This document shows, one piece after another, positions 1 to 5,251 of a stretch of 5,385 nt of DNA. The translations under genes were made by a program, and so were the position numbers. Below the pieces are notes generated by a model, which had not been told where the DNA came from, did no database searches, and saw nothing but the letters and a program-made list of their open reading frames with translations. Position 1 is the first letter of the stretch. Each line of letters starts with the position of its first letter. The stretch comes from an uncultured Clostridia bacterium (GTDB lineage: Bacteria > Bacillota_A > Clostridia > Christensenellales > Aristaeellaceae): NCBI GenBank assembly GCA_945871545.1, contig CAMBWJ010000152.1:1-5385 (forward strand). Direction: 5' to 3'.

Positions 1-1
1 C

Positions 2-2266
2 GATGCGCCGGAACGGCTGGCGTTTGCCCGCAGCTTGCGCCGCCGCGCACGCCGCCGTGCAGCGCGTCAGGCCGTCGCCCGCGCCCTGCCCCGCACACTT
101 CAGGCCGCCGCCTGCCTCATCGCCGTGCTGAGCGTGGGCATGGGCGTTGCCCTCGCGACCTCGTCCGCCGCCCGGAGCTGGGCGGCAGGGGTGCTGCACG
201 CGAAGATCTACGAGGAAACGAACCTCTTCTCCGACACAGGCCGCGTTCCGACCCAATACTTCGGCGACGAGCCGCTCTCCGGCTTCCGGGGCGGTGCGGC
301 GCTGGGAGACGCGCTGTACCTCGCCGGAGGCATCAATTCAGACGACGACATTTACGTGCAGACCCCCGGCGACGAAGCGTACGCCATCTACAAGGGGAAT
401 GCGGACGAAGAATGTGAGCTGATGAATCTGACCGCGTTCGGGGACGGGCTCTACGCCCTCTGCGCCGAGGGTATGGAGGAAGATTGGTTTGACGAAGAAG
501 CGGACGCATTCCCCGCCTACAGCGTGGGAAGGCTGCGCTTTTCCGAGGGACGCTACAGCGTTGAGGACGCGCGGACGATCGACGGTACCGCCCTGTTCGG
601 CGACGATCCCCGCAGGCCCGCCAGCGCTTCCGTGCAGAGCTTCTGCGCCGACGGCGGCTTCATCTACCTGCTCTCCGAATGGGACTATCCCGCCGAGGGC
701 TGGAGCGGCGAGACCCACTGCCGCCTGCTGCGGCTGAATCCCGCAACCGGTGCGCTGGATGCCCTCGAACTCCCGGAGGGGAAGTATCTCGGATTTGAGG
801 GCGATCTGTCCGCCTTCTCCGGCGGGAACGGCCGGGCCTACCTCGCACTCTCCGAGAATGAAGCGGAGACCAGCCGCATCCTGCGCATCGAGCCGGACGG
901 CAGCCTGACGGCCGTCGCGGAGCTGGCCTACAGGGCAGGCTCCCGCCCCAGCGCCTTTTCCATGAATGCGGAGGGCGATATCCTCTACTACCTGCAGGAG
1001 CGCTGCATCTACGCTGCGCCCGTGTCCGACCCTACACAGGCCCGGGCGATCACCACCACCGGCCAGACCTATGGCAACGCCGTGCGCATCGGCGACGACG
1101 CGCTGGCCATCGTGAACGAACTGAGCGCGCAGATCTACGTCCTCAGCGACGTGCAGGCGGAGATCACCCGGCTGTGCGTGGACGGCTCCGGCGGCAACTA
1201 CGACGCGGAGACGGCCTTTGCCGAGGCCCATCCCGGCGTAAACCTGGTGGGCGACCCCTGCTATGCGCAGACCTGGAGGGACGATCGATATGTCGACGCG
1301 ATCCTCGCAGGGCAGAGTCAGGCGGACGTGTGGCTCATTCAGATGGAGGACGTGCCCCTGCTGCTGGACGCGGGCGTTTATGCGCAGATCGACGATCCCA
1401 AGCTGATCGAAACCGCCTCCCGGATGTACCCCGGACTTCAGCGCGAGGTGCAGCGGGACGGAAGCTTAGCCGCCGTGCCCCTCTACGGCTGGACGTATCT
1501 GGATTTCAGCCTCGATCCGAGGGTGATGGAGGCCCTGAACCTGTCCGAGGAAGCGATCCCCGACACCTGGCCGGAGTTGCTGGAGCTGCTGATCGAGCTC
1601 TCCCGCGACCCGCAGGCGCAGCGGTACTGCCTGAACAGCGACTATGCGGACGCGGACGGGTTCTCCCGCATCCTCTTCAACCGAATTTGCAGCGCCTACC
1701 TGCGCCTGTGCCGCTACGAGGGACGAGACGCCGATTTCAGCGACCCGCGCTTTGAGGCCGTCGTCGATCTCTGGCGACAGATCGACTTCGACGCATTTCG
1801 CTATGTGTGCCGGGACATGCCGGACAATACCGTCGAGGGCGCGCTGCTCCATTCGGACAGCGTCATCGCCGATGCAGACTGGGCGATTCCCTGCCCGCTG
1901 CGCTTCGATGAAGCCAGCCCCCGCGTCAGCGGCTGCTCCGGCCTCGCGGCGATCGTCAACCCCGAAACGCAGAACATGGCCCTGGCCTGCGATTACATCC
2001 GCTGCTACTTCACTGACGGAATCGAGGACCTCGGGCGCGTCAGCTTCGACCTGGACAGCGATCCGGGTGCGCTCACCGATGAAACATATCTCGCGGAGTG
2101 GATTCCCCGCATGCGCGAACTGACCGGCGATCTCACCGTCGTGCCCTCCGTCACCCGGATAAGGCCGGACGCATGGACGCAGGCCGACCAGGCCGCGCGC
2201 GCCTTCGCCAGCGGGGAGACCGGCTTCGACGGGCTGGCGGAAGCGCTCAACGCAAGCCTTGCCTGA
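2..2266 (+). CDS. Membrane-anchored propeller plus family-1 solute-binding protein, 5' end missing
   Basis: The frame is open to the left edge (754 codons visible). A TTG at 35 lies in frame but has no RBS and falls inside an Arg-rich run, so I treat the gene as partial with an upstream start. Numbering from the first full codon, residues 1-32 are very basic (RRRARRR), which suggests a cytoplasmic side. Residues 33-52 form one hydrophobic helix. Residues about 90-385 contain recurring G-x-x-LYxL-type strands typical of a beta-propeller (blade number unclear). Residues about 387-754 resemble SBP_bac_1: a FAEAHPGVNLV segment near 404, DVWLIQMED, a dG-LAAVPLYGW segment near 490, WAIPCPLRF near 627, and a C-terminal helix after NPETQNMALACDYI. 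Family knowledge says such domains bind sugars or other small solutes outside the membrane. No lipobox is present and no ABC permease genes follow, so a transport role is doubtful. A sensor or anti-sigma-like role is my inference. The coding call is firm, the function uncertain. Confidence 0.85.
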   Translation, partial: DAPERLAFARSLRRRARRRAARQAVARALPRTLQAAACLIAVLSVGMGVALATSSAARSWAAGVLHAKIYEETNLFSDTGRVPTQYFGDEPLSGFRGGAALGDALYLAGGINSDDDIYVQTPGDEAYAIYKGNADEECELMNLTAFGDGLYALCAEGMEEDWFDEEADAFPAYSVGRLRFSEGRYSVEDARTIDGTALFGDDPRRPASASVQSFCADGGFIYLLSEWDYPAEGWSGETHCRLLRLNPATGALDALELPEGKYLGFEGDLSAFSGGNGRAYLALSENEAETSRILRIEPDGSLTAVAELAYRAGSRPSAFSMNAEGDILYYLQERCIYAAPVSDPTQARAITTTGQTYGNAVRIGDDALAIVNELSAQIYVLSDVQAEITRLCVDGSGGNYDAETAFAEAHPGVNLVGDPCYAQTWRDDRYVDAILAGQSQADVWLIQMEDVPLLLDAGVYAQIDDPKLIETASRMYPGLQREVQRDGSLAAVPLYGWTYLDFSLDPRVMEALNLSEEAIPDTWPELLELLIELSRDPQAQRYCLNSDYADADGFSRILFNRICSAYLRLCRYEGRDADFSDPRFEAVVDLWRQIDFDAFRYVCRDMPDNTVEGALLHSDSVIADADWAIPCPLRFDEASPRVSGCSGLAAIVNPETQNMALACDYIRCYFTDGIEDLGRVSFDLDSDPGALTDETYLAEWIPRMRELTGDLTVVPSVTRIRPDAWTQADQAARAFASGETGFDGLAEALNASLA

Positions 2267-2272
2267 CGGGCG

Positions 2273-2299
2273 AACCGATTCCCTCCGGGCGCATACGCT
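2273..2299 (+). promoter_or_regulatory. Candidate sporulation-type (sigma-E/K-like) promoter before the LysM gene
   Basis: CATACGCT at 2292-2299 matches the sigma-E -10 pattern CATACAnT except for one base, and shares CATAnnnT with sigma-K. An AC at 2274-2275 lies 16 nt upstream, which is the sigma-K -35 spacing. No convincing sigma-A pair is visible in the 78-nt gap. The predicted start would be near 2306, giving a leader of about 40 nt. The match is short and could be chance. The gene could also be transcribed from upstream together with the solute-binding gene. Confidence 0.22.
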
Positions 2300-2303
2300 G
2301 AAT

Positions 2304-2319
2304 TGTGGAGCCATCCACA
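2304..2319 (+). repeat. Small inverted repeat in the LysM gene leader
   Basis: TGTGGA and TCCACA form a perfect 6-bp stem around a GCCA loop. It lies 10 nt before the Shine-Dalgarno of the LysM gene. No U-run follows, so it is not a standard terminator. It could be a leader hairpin, an operator or chance. Confidence 0.3.
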
Positions 2320-2329
2320 TTCCATCAAA

Positions 2330-2336
2330 AAGGAAG
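2330..2336 (+). promoter_or_regulatory. Ribosome binding site fixing the ATG at 2345
   Basis: AAGGAAG sits 8 nt before ATG 2345. The longer frame starting with TTG at 2303 has no Shine-Dalgarno, and its extra codons run across the inverted repeat and this RBS, so the 14-codon extension is rejected. Confidence 0.7.
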
Positions 2337-2344
2337 TGCCCTGC

Positions 2345-3007
2345 ATGTCGCAAAGCAATTCTGTCAATCCGCCCGGAGGGGCCTTCACGCCCTCCACATC
2401 CCCGGAAATGCCCGATACATCCAACGGAAGCGTTCAGCAGTTGCCCGCAGAGCCGGAGTTCCCCAACCTCAATGAACCCGCCATGCCGGGCATCGGCCCG
2501 GAGGGCCTGCCCACGCCATCGCTGCCCGCAGAGTCAGAATTTCCCGACCTGAACGAACCCGCCATGCCGGGAATCGGCCCGGAGGGCCTGCCCACGCCGT
2601 CGCTGCCGAGCATGCCCCAGATCATCCGGCCCCAGCCCTCGCAGCCGAGCTGTCCGCCCGGCGGCTGCACGTCCGTCTGTCCAGCGGGCTACACGCTGCG
2701 CATGGTGCAGAACAACCAGAGCTTCACCGACCTGCTGATCGCCAACAACGTCTCCTACAACGCCATGCGCGCGGCCAACCCGGAGCTGCCCACCACCCGC
2801 ATCGCACCCGGCACGCGCTACTGTGCGCCGCCCTCGGGATCGCGGCGGATGTGCGCCTTCGGCAGCCGCAGCTACGTCATGAGTCAGGGCGAGACCCTCT
2901 ACACCCTCACCCGCACCCTGGGCGTGCAGGCTGCGCGGCTTCTGGAGCTGAATCCCAGCCTCGCCCCCGGCGACTTCCTGCCCGGACGGGTGATCTGCGT
3001 GCCGTAG
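2345..3007 (+). CDS. Proline-rich protein with two C-terminal LysM domains (possible spore coat or wall protein)
   Basis: 220 aa from ATG 2345. Residues 1-32 are Ser/Pro/Asn-rich. Residues 33-59 and 60-86 are two tandem 27-aa repeats (LPAE-EFP-LNEPAMPGIG... ending GLPTPS), and a third copy begins as LPSMP and breaks off. Residues 92-114 form a Pro/Cys linker (CPPGG, C103, C108, C112). LysM 1 spans about 116-162 and LysM 2 about 176-220, the latter with the family pattern YVMSQGETL, then LLELNPSL, then GRVICVP. LysM modules bind N-acetylglucosamine polymers such as peptidoglycan. LysM 1 is divergent: QNNQSF replaces the usual GDTL turn. There is no signal peptide or membrane helix, so Sec export is not supported. 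This fits a protein assembled on the forespore surface from the mother cell, in the manner of SafA or SpoVID, but the repeats do not identify a named family. It follows the solute-binding gene by 78 nt. Spore coat assignment is inference. Confidence 0.9.
   Translation: MSQSNSVNPPGGAFTPSTSPEMPDTSNGSVQQLPAEPEFPNLNEPAMPGIGPEGLPTPSLPAESEFPDLNEPAMPGIGPEGLPTPSLPSMPQIIRPQPSQPSCPPGGCTSVCPAGYTLRMVQNNQSFTDLLIANNVSYNAMRAANPELPTTRIAPGTRYCAPPSGSRRMCAFGSRSYVMSQGETLYTLTRTLGVQAARLLELNPSLAPGDFLPGRVICVP
2441..2602 (+). repeat. Two tandem in-frame 81-bp repeats encoding 27-aa proline-rich units
   Basis: Copy 1 is 2441-2521 and copy 2 is 2522-2602, directly abutting. By my codon-by-codon comparison they differ at 10 of 81 bases. 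Seven changed codons are silent and two alter the protein (Pro to Ser and Asn to Asp), so 25 of 27 residues match. Each unit carries NEPAMPGIGPEGLPTPS. Divergence mostly at silent positions suggests the duplication is old and the protein unit is kept by selection. Confidence 0.95.
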
Positions 3008-3037
3008 GGCGGAATCAGATCCCTTTTCAAAGGCAGC

Positions 3038-3073
3038 GCCCGCAGCGCATCCGGAATCGGATGAACTGCGGGC
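3038..3073 (+). terminator. Long GC-rich hairpin 30 nt after the LysM gene
   Basis: GCCCGCAG (3038-3045) pairs with CTGCGGGC (3066-3073). Inside it CATCCG pairs with CGGATG around a GAAT loop, separated from the outer stem by a 2x2 internal loop. This gives 14 base pairs in all. The bases that follow are GGTATTATGTATAAT, AU-rich but without a true U-run, so intrinsic termination would be imperfect. Position just past the LysM stop supports a terminator or 3'-end stabilising role. Confidence 0.5.
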
Positions 3074-3097
3074 GGTATTATGTATAATCATGGAAAG

Positions 3098-3128
3098 GCC
3101 CCGGCATGCATGATCTGCGCGCCGGGGC
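3098..3128 (-). terminator. GC-rich terminator-like hairpin after the zinc-ribbon gene
   Basis: GCCCCGGC (3098-3105) and GCCGGGGC (3121-3128) form a perfect 8-bp stem with a 15-nt loop, in which GCA and TGC can pair further. Read on the minus strand it starts 8 nt after the TAG stop at 3137-3139 and is followed by CTTTCC, a short U-rich tail. It is the natural terminator for the leftward gene. Confidence 0.55.
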
Positions 3129-3136
3129 GGATGTGC

Positions 3137-4519
3137 CTATTTGGGCTCGTACACGTCGATGTAGCGCGCGGCCAGCATCGGGTAGTACTCCGCGTTGTAC
3201 ATGTAGCGCCCGGTGACGTCGGCGTAGATGTCGTAGGTTGTGCCCGTGTTGAAGCTGGAGATGGTGCTGTAATTCTGCAGCACGACCAGCTTCTTTTCGC
3301 CGTCGGTACCGACGTTCATGACCAGGTACTGGTAGCCGTCCTCGCCGGTGAAGCTGTCGACGATGGTGCCGACGCAGCGGAATACCTTGCCGTGCCACTG
3401 CTCAAAATAGAGCCGCAGCTGGTCGTAATCCATCTTCCACGCGCCCGCGGCGTAGTCGCCCAGGGTGGGCTTGTAGTTGACGGCGAAGCTGATCACCGCG
3501 TCGGCGCGACCCTCCATGGTGGCGCGGAAGCGCACCACGTTGTTGCCGAACTGGCTGAACTTGGCGATGAAGGAGAAGCGGCCCGTGGTCATGTCCACCT
3601 GCAGGCTCTCGGCGATGTAGTCGGTGTCCACGCTGATCATTGCGCCGGGTTCGGTGGTGCCGCTGACGGTCATCTGCGCGTCGCTGGAGGTGGTGGAGAC
3701 GTTCTCGTCCAGCTCGATGTTGATGTCGAAGGCCGCGCGGTAGATGGTGATGTCCCTGCGGGTCTCCTTGTGGCTGGGGGTGCGCACGATGATGGTGTAG
3801 GTGTTGTCGCCGATGGGCTGCACGCTGAGCCGGGTGTCGTCCAGCACGCCGCTGCGATCCACGCGGTCGCTCAGATCCTCGCCGTTGACGTACACGGAGC
3901 TGCCGGGAACCACCTGAAGCTCCAGCGGATAGGTGGAGGTCACCACAGACATGCCGTCCTTCGCGGGGCTGATGACGGTCAGCGGCGATTCGGGCACGTT
4001 TACCGTGTAATCGATCACCGGCAGCTGCGTCTCCGTGCCGTCCTCTTCGATCAGGATGGGGGCGAAGTGCACGTCGGCGTAGTCGTATTCGGACACGTCC
4101 GAGCCGAACCATTCGGAATCGGCGATCTCCAGGCGGGCGATGCCGCCGCAGATGGTGAGGGAGCGGTTCAGCTCCGGCAGGTAGATGATATCGCCGTCCT
4201 TGCCGTAGAACACCACGGTGTGGGCGTTGCGGCCGTCGGAGAGCTGCATCTCGCCCAGGGTGGGGGCGTATGCGCCGCGGGTGTAGAGGCGCTCAATTTT
4301 GTATTCGTCGATCCAGAACACCAGCTTGTAGATGCCGATGCCCAGCACGATGAAGCAGGCGATCCAGCACAGCACGAGCAGGATTTTATGAAAGACCGAC
4401 CGGCGGGGGCGCGCAGCGCTCTCCTCCGCCTCCGCAGCGGAGGAGGGGAGGGGCTGCCTGCACACGTCGCATTCGCGCGCGCCGTCGGCACAGCTGTTGC
4501 CGCAGTAGGGACACTTCAA
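3137..4519 (-). CDS. Zinc-ribbon, single-helix membrane protein with Ig-like and OB-fold-like outer domains
   Basis: 460 aa from a TTG start at 4519, chosen because AAAGGAGG lies 8 nt upstream and the protein then opens directly with the ribbon. A longer frame to 4609 has no RBS. C3, C6, C17 and C20 (CPYCG ... CDVC) form a zinc ribbon, probably cytoplasmic. Residues 26-40 are an Ala/Glu/Arg linker. Residues 46-68 form a membrane helix. Residues about 70-175 are beta-rich and unassigned. Two Ig-like stretches follow, about 180-260 (with VVPGSSVYVNG) and 280-349, where VSGTTEPGAMISV, GRFSF and GNNVVRFRA fit bacterial Ig or glucodextranase-type modules. Residues 375-458 look like an OB-fold (FRCVGTIVDSF ... 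YDIYADVTGRY). Similar ribbon-helix-outer-domain layouts occur in YvbJ/TcaA-like Firmicute proteins, whose ligands are poorly known. It converges on the LysM gene and diverges from the next operon. Envelope location is well supported; function is unknown. Confidence 0.9.
   Translation of the reverse strand: MKCPYCGNSCADGARECDVCRQPLPSSAAEAEESAARPRRSVFHKILLVLCWIACFIVLGIGIYKLVFWIDEYKIERLYTRGAYAPTLGEMQLSDGRNAHTVVFYGKDGDIIYLPELNRSLTICGGIARLEIADSEWFGSDVSEYDYADVHFAPILIEEDGTETQLPVIDYTVNVPESPLTVISPAKDGMSVVTSTYPLELQVVPGSSVYVNGEDLSDRVDRSGVLDDTRLSVQPIGDNTYTIIVRTPSHKETRRDITIYRAAFDINIELDENVSTTSSDAQMTVSGTTEPGAMISVDTDYIAESLQVDMTTGRFSFIAKFSQFGNNVVRFRATMEGRADAVISFAVNYKPTLGDYAAGAWKMDYDQLRLYFEQWHGKVFRCVGTIVDSFTGEDGYQYLVMNVGTDGEKKLVVLQNYSTISSFNTGTTYDIYADVTGRYMYNAEYYPMLAARYIDVYEPK
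4421..4445 (-). repeat. Inverted repeat inside the zinc-ribbon gene linker
   Basis: CTCCTCCGC (4421-4429) and GCGGAGGAG (4437-4445) form a perfect 9-bp inverted repeat with a 7-nt loop. A register shift gives CCTCCGC and GCGGAGG around a single base. It encodes the Ala/Glu linker between the ribbon and the membrane helix, so low-complexity coding bias is the simplest source. Confidence 0.5.
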
Positions 4520-4527
4520 GGCGGAAA

Positions 4528-4535
4528 CCTCCTTT
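4528..4535 (-). promoter_or_regulatory. Strong RBS that fixes the TTG start of the zinc-ribbon gene
   Basis: The minus strand reads AAAGGAGG here, an almost perfect anti-16S match, and 8 nt later comes TTG followed by Lys-Cys-Pro-Tyr-Cys. It decides the start over the ATG at 4609. Confidence 0.85.
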
Positions 4536-4621
4536 GGGTTATCGCAGTCCAATTCGATGTGCGCCCGGAAAAATCCTGCCCCTGCGCCAAATGTTCCTAT
4601 GAAATTCATATTTCCTGCATA

Positions 4622-4649
4622 TCGACAAATGAAAAATGTATGCTATAAT
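4622..4649 (+). promoter_or_regulatory. Sigma-A promoter for the membrane protein and cysteine desulfurase operon
   Basis: TATAAT at 4644-4649 is a perfect -10, preceded by TG at 4641-4642 (extended -10). TCGACA at 4622-4627 is a 5 of 6 match to TTGACA with 16-nt spacing. The predicted transcription start is near 4656, leaving about 20 nt before ATG 4677. The region is AT-rich in an otherwise GC-rich window. Confidence 0.8.
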
Positions 4650-4662
4650 ATTCTAGGCTTAT
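4635..4662 (-). promoter_or_regulatory. Candidate sigma-E-like promoter facing the zinc-ribbon gene
   Basis: On the minus strand CATACATT (4642-4635) fits the sigma-E -10 pattern CATACAnT exactly, and ATA (4662-4660) lies 17 nt upstream, within the known -35 spacing. The transcript would start near 4628 with a leader of about 110 nt. It overlaps the rightward sigma-A promoter. No good sigma-A pair was found for this gene: TATGAA at 4610-4605 has only a weak TTCATT 17 nt upstream. The -35 element is only three bases, so chance is a real possibility. Confidence 0.25.
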
Positions 4663-4665
4663 TAT

Positions 4666-4672
4666 GGAGGTG
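4666..4672 (+). promoter_or_regulatory. RBS fixing the ATG at 4677
   Basis: GGAGGTG, with GGAGG ending 6 nt before ATG 4677. A longer frame from 4557 would run through the sigma-A promoter and lacks an RBS, so it is rejected. Confidence 0.85.
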
Positions 4673-4676
4673 CGGC

Positions 4677-5249
4677 ATGGAGCAGCGATATGAACAGACG
4701 GTGGGGGCAAGGACCTCCGGCGCGCGCAATGCGCTGTACGCCGGCGCGTGGGCGCTGCTGGTGCTGCTGGCGCTGGGCATGCTGTTCACCGCCGCCGGAA
4801 TTCTGGGGACGGATGCTGCGGGCAAGATGTCCGTGAACTGGCCGTCGCTGATCCTGTTTGCGCTGTTTGCCGCCGCAGCCGTGCTCGTCTTTCTCAAAAA
4901 GGATGGGCTGAAGCTGGAGTACGACTACGCGCTGGAGGACGGTACGCTGGAAGTCAGCGCCATCCTCAACGCTCGCAGGCGCAAGGGAAAGCTCCATCTG
5001 TCGCTCTCGGGCGTGCAGAGCTGCGGGGACGTGAATTCGTCGGAGTACCGGCGCATTTCGGCGCGTCCGGGACTGCGGAAGCAGAAATTGTATCTGAATG
5101 AAGCTGCGCCGCGCTGCTATTTTCTCTACAGCGCGGACGGAGCGCTGCATATGGCGGTGCTGGAGCTGAACCCGGAGCTGCGGAACGCGGTGCGCTGCGA
5201 CAGGCGGCTCCCGGTGGGAAGCTGGCACGAGGGAGAAGGGAAGACTTGA
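4677..5249 (+). CDS. Two-helix membrane protein, DUF6106-like, upstream of cysteine desulfurase
   Basis: 190 aa from ATG 4677, with an RBS 6 nt upstream and its own sigma-A promoter. Residues 1-18 are polar (MEQRYEQTVGARTS). Residues about 20-43 and 56-73 are membrane helices, joined by a short loop with DAAGKMSVNW. Residues 74-190 are soluble and start KKDGLKLEYDYALEDGTLEV, followed by the basic patch ARRRKGKL (99-106). With both ends on the same side, the basic patch suggests a cytoplasmic tail. From memory, this short N-terminus, helix pair, E-Y-x-Y-x-x-x-x-G-x-L-E/D-V strand and Arg/Lys patch resemble DUF6106 of Clostridia, which has no known function; that match was not tested. The tail resembles a compact beta-rich or PH-like fold, but this is a guess. 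Its stop is 2 nt before the cysteine desulfurase start, so the two are almost surely co-translated from one message. Confidence 0.88.
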   Translation: MEQRYEQTVGARTSGARNALYAGAWALLVLLALGMLFTAAGILGTDAAGKMSVNWPSLILFALFAAAAVLVFLKKDGLKLEYDYALEDGTLEVSAILNARRRKGKLHLSLSGVQSCGDVNSSEYRRISARPGLRKQKLYLNEAAPRCYFLYSADGALHMAVLELNPELRNAVRCDRRLPVGSWHEGEGKT

Positions 5250-5251
5250 AC

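Noticed and set aside
35..37. TTG at 35 as the start of gene 1
   Set aside because: The frame continues upstream without a stop, no Shine-Dalgarno precedes it, and it would start inside a continuous basic segment. The gene is better read as truncated.
98..118. AAAC at the first hydrophobic stretch of gene 1 as a lipobox
   Set aside because: The -3 position is Ala rather than Leu/Val/Ile, and the cysteine lies at the start of the hydrophobic helix instead of after it, so lipoprotein processing is unlikely.
338..1231. A 297-codon minus-strand frame within the solute-binding gene
   Set aside because: It has shadow composition, no RBS-led start and overlaps a gene with clear propeller-like and solute-binding features.
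2303..2344. TTG at 2303 as the LysM protein start
   Set aside because: It would place the RBS inside the gene and begins within an inverted repeat. ATG 2345 has AAGGAAG at ideal spacing.
1466..2353. A 295-codon minus-strand frame across the end of gene 1 and the LysM leader
   Set aside because: It covers the LysM RBS and gene 1 coding sequence. No family features are seen and it is explained by high GC.
2441..2602. The two repeats as a CRISPR or mobile element
   Set aside because: The repeats abut without spacers, are in frame, and vary mostly at silent sites, so they are coding repeats.
2434..3091. Minus-strand frames across the LysM gene
   Set aside because: They mirror the proline-rich repeats as Gly/Ser-rich repeats and have no independent start signal or domains.
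3080..4648. A 522-codon plus-strand open frame opposite the zinc-ribbon gene
   Set aside because: It is fully antisense to a gene with a strong RBS, zinc ribbon, helix and recognisable outer domains. Its product is Val/Ala/Gly/His-rich without domain-like structure, typical of a GC-rich shadow frame.
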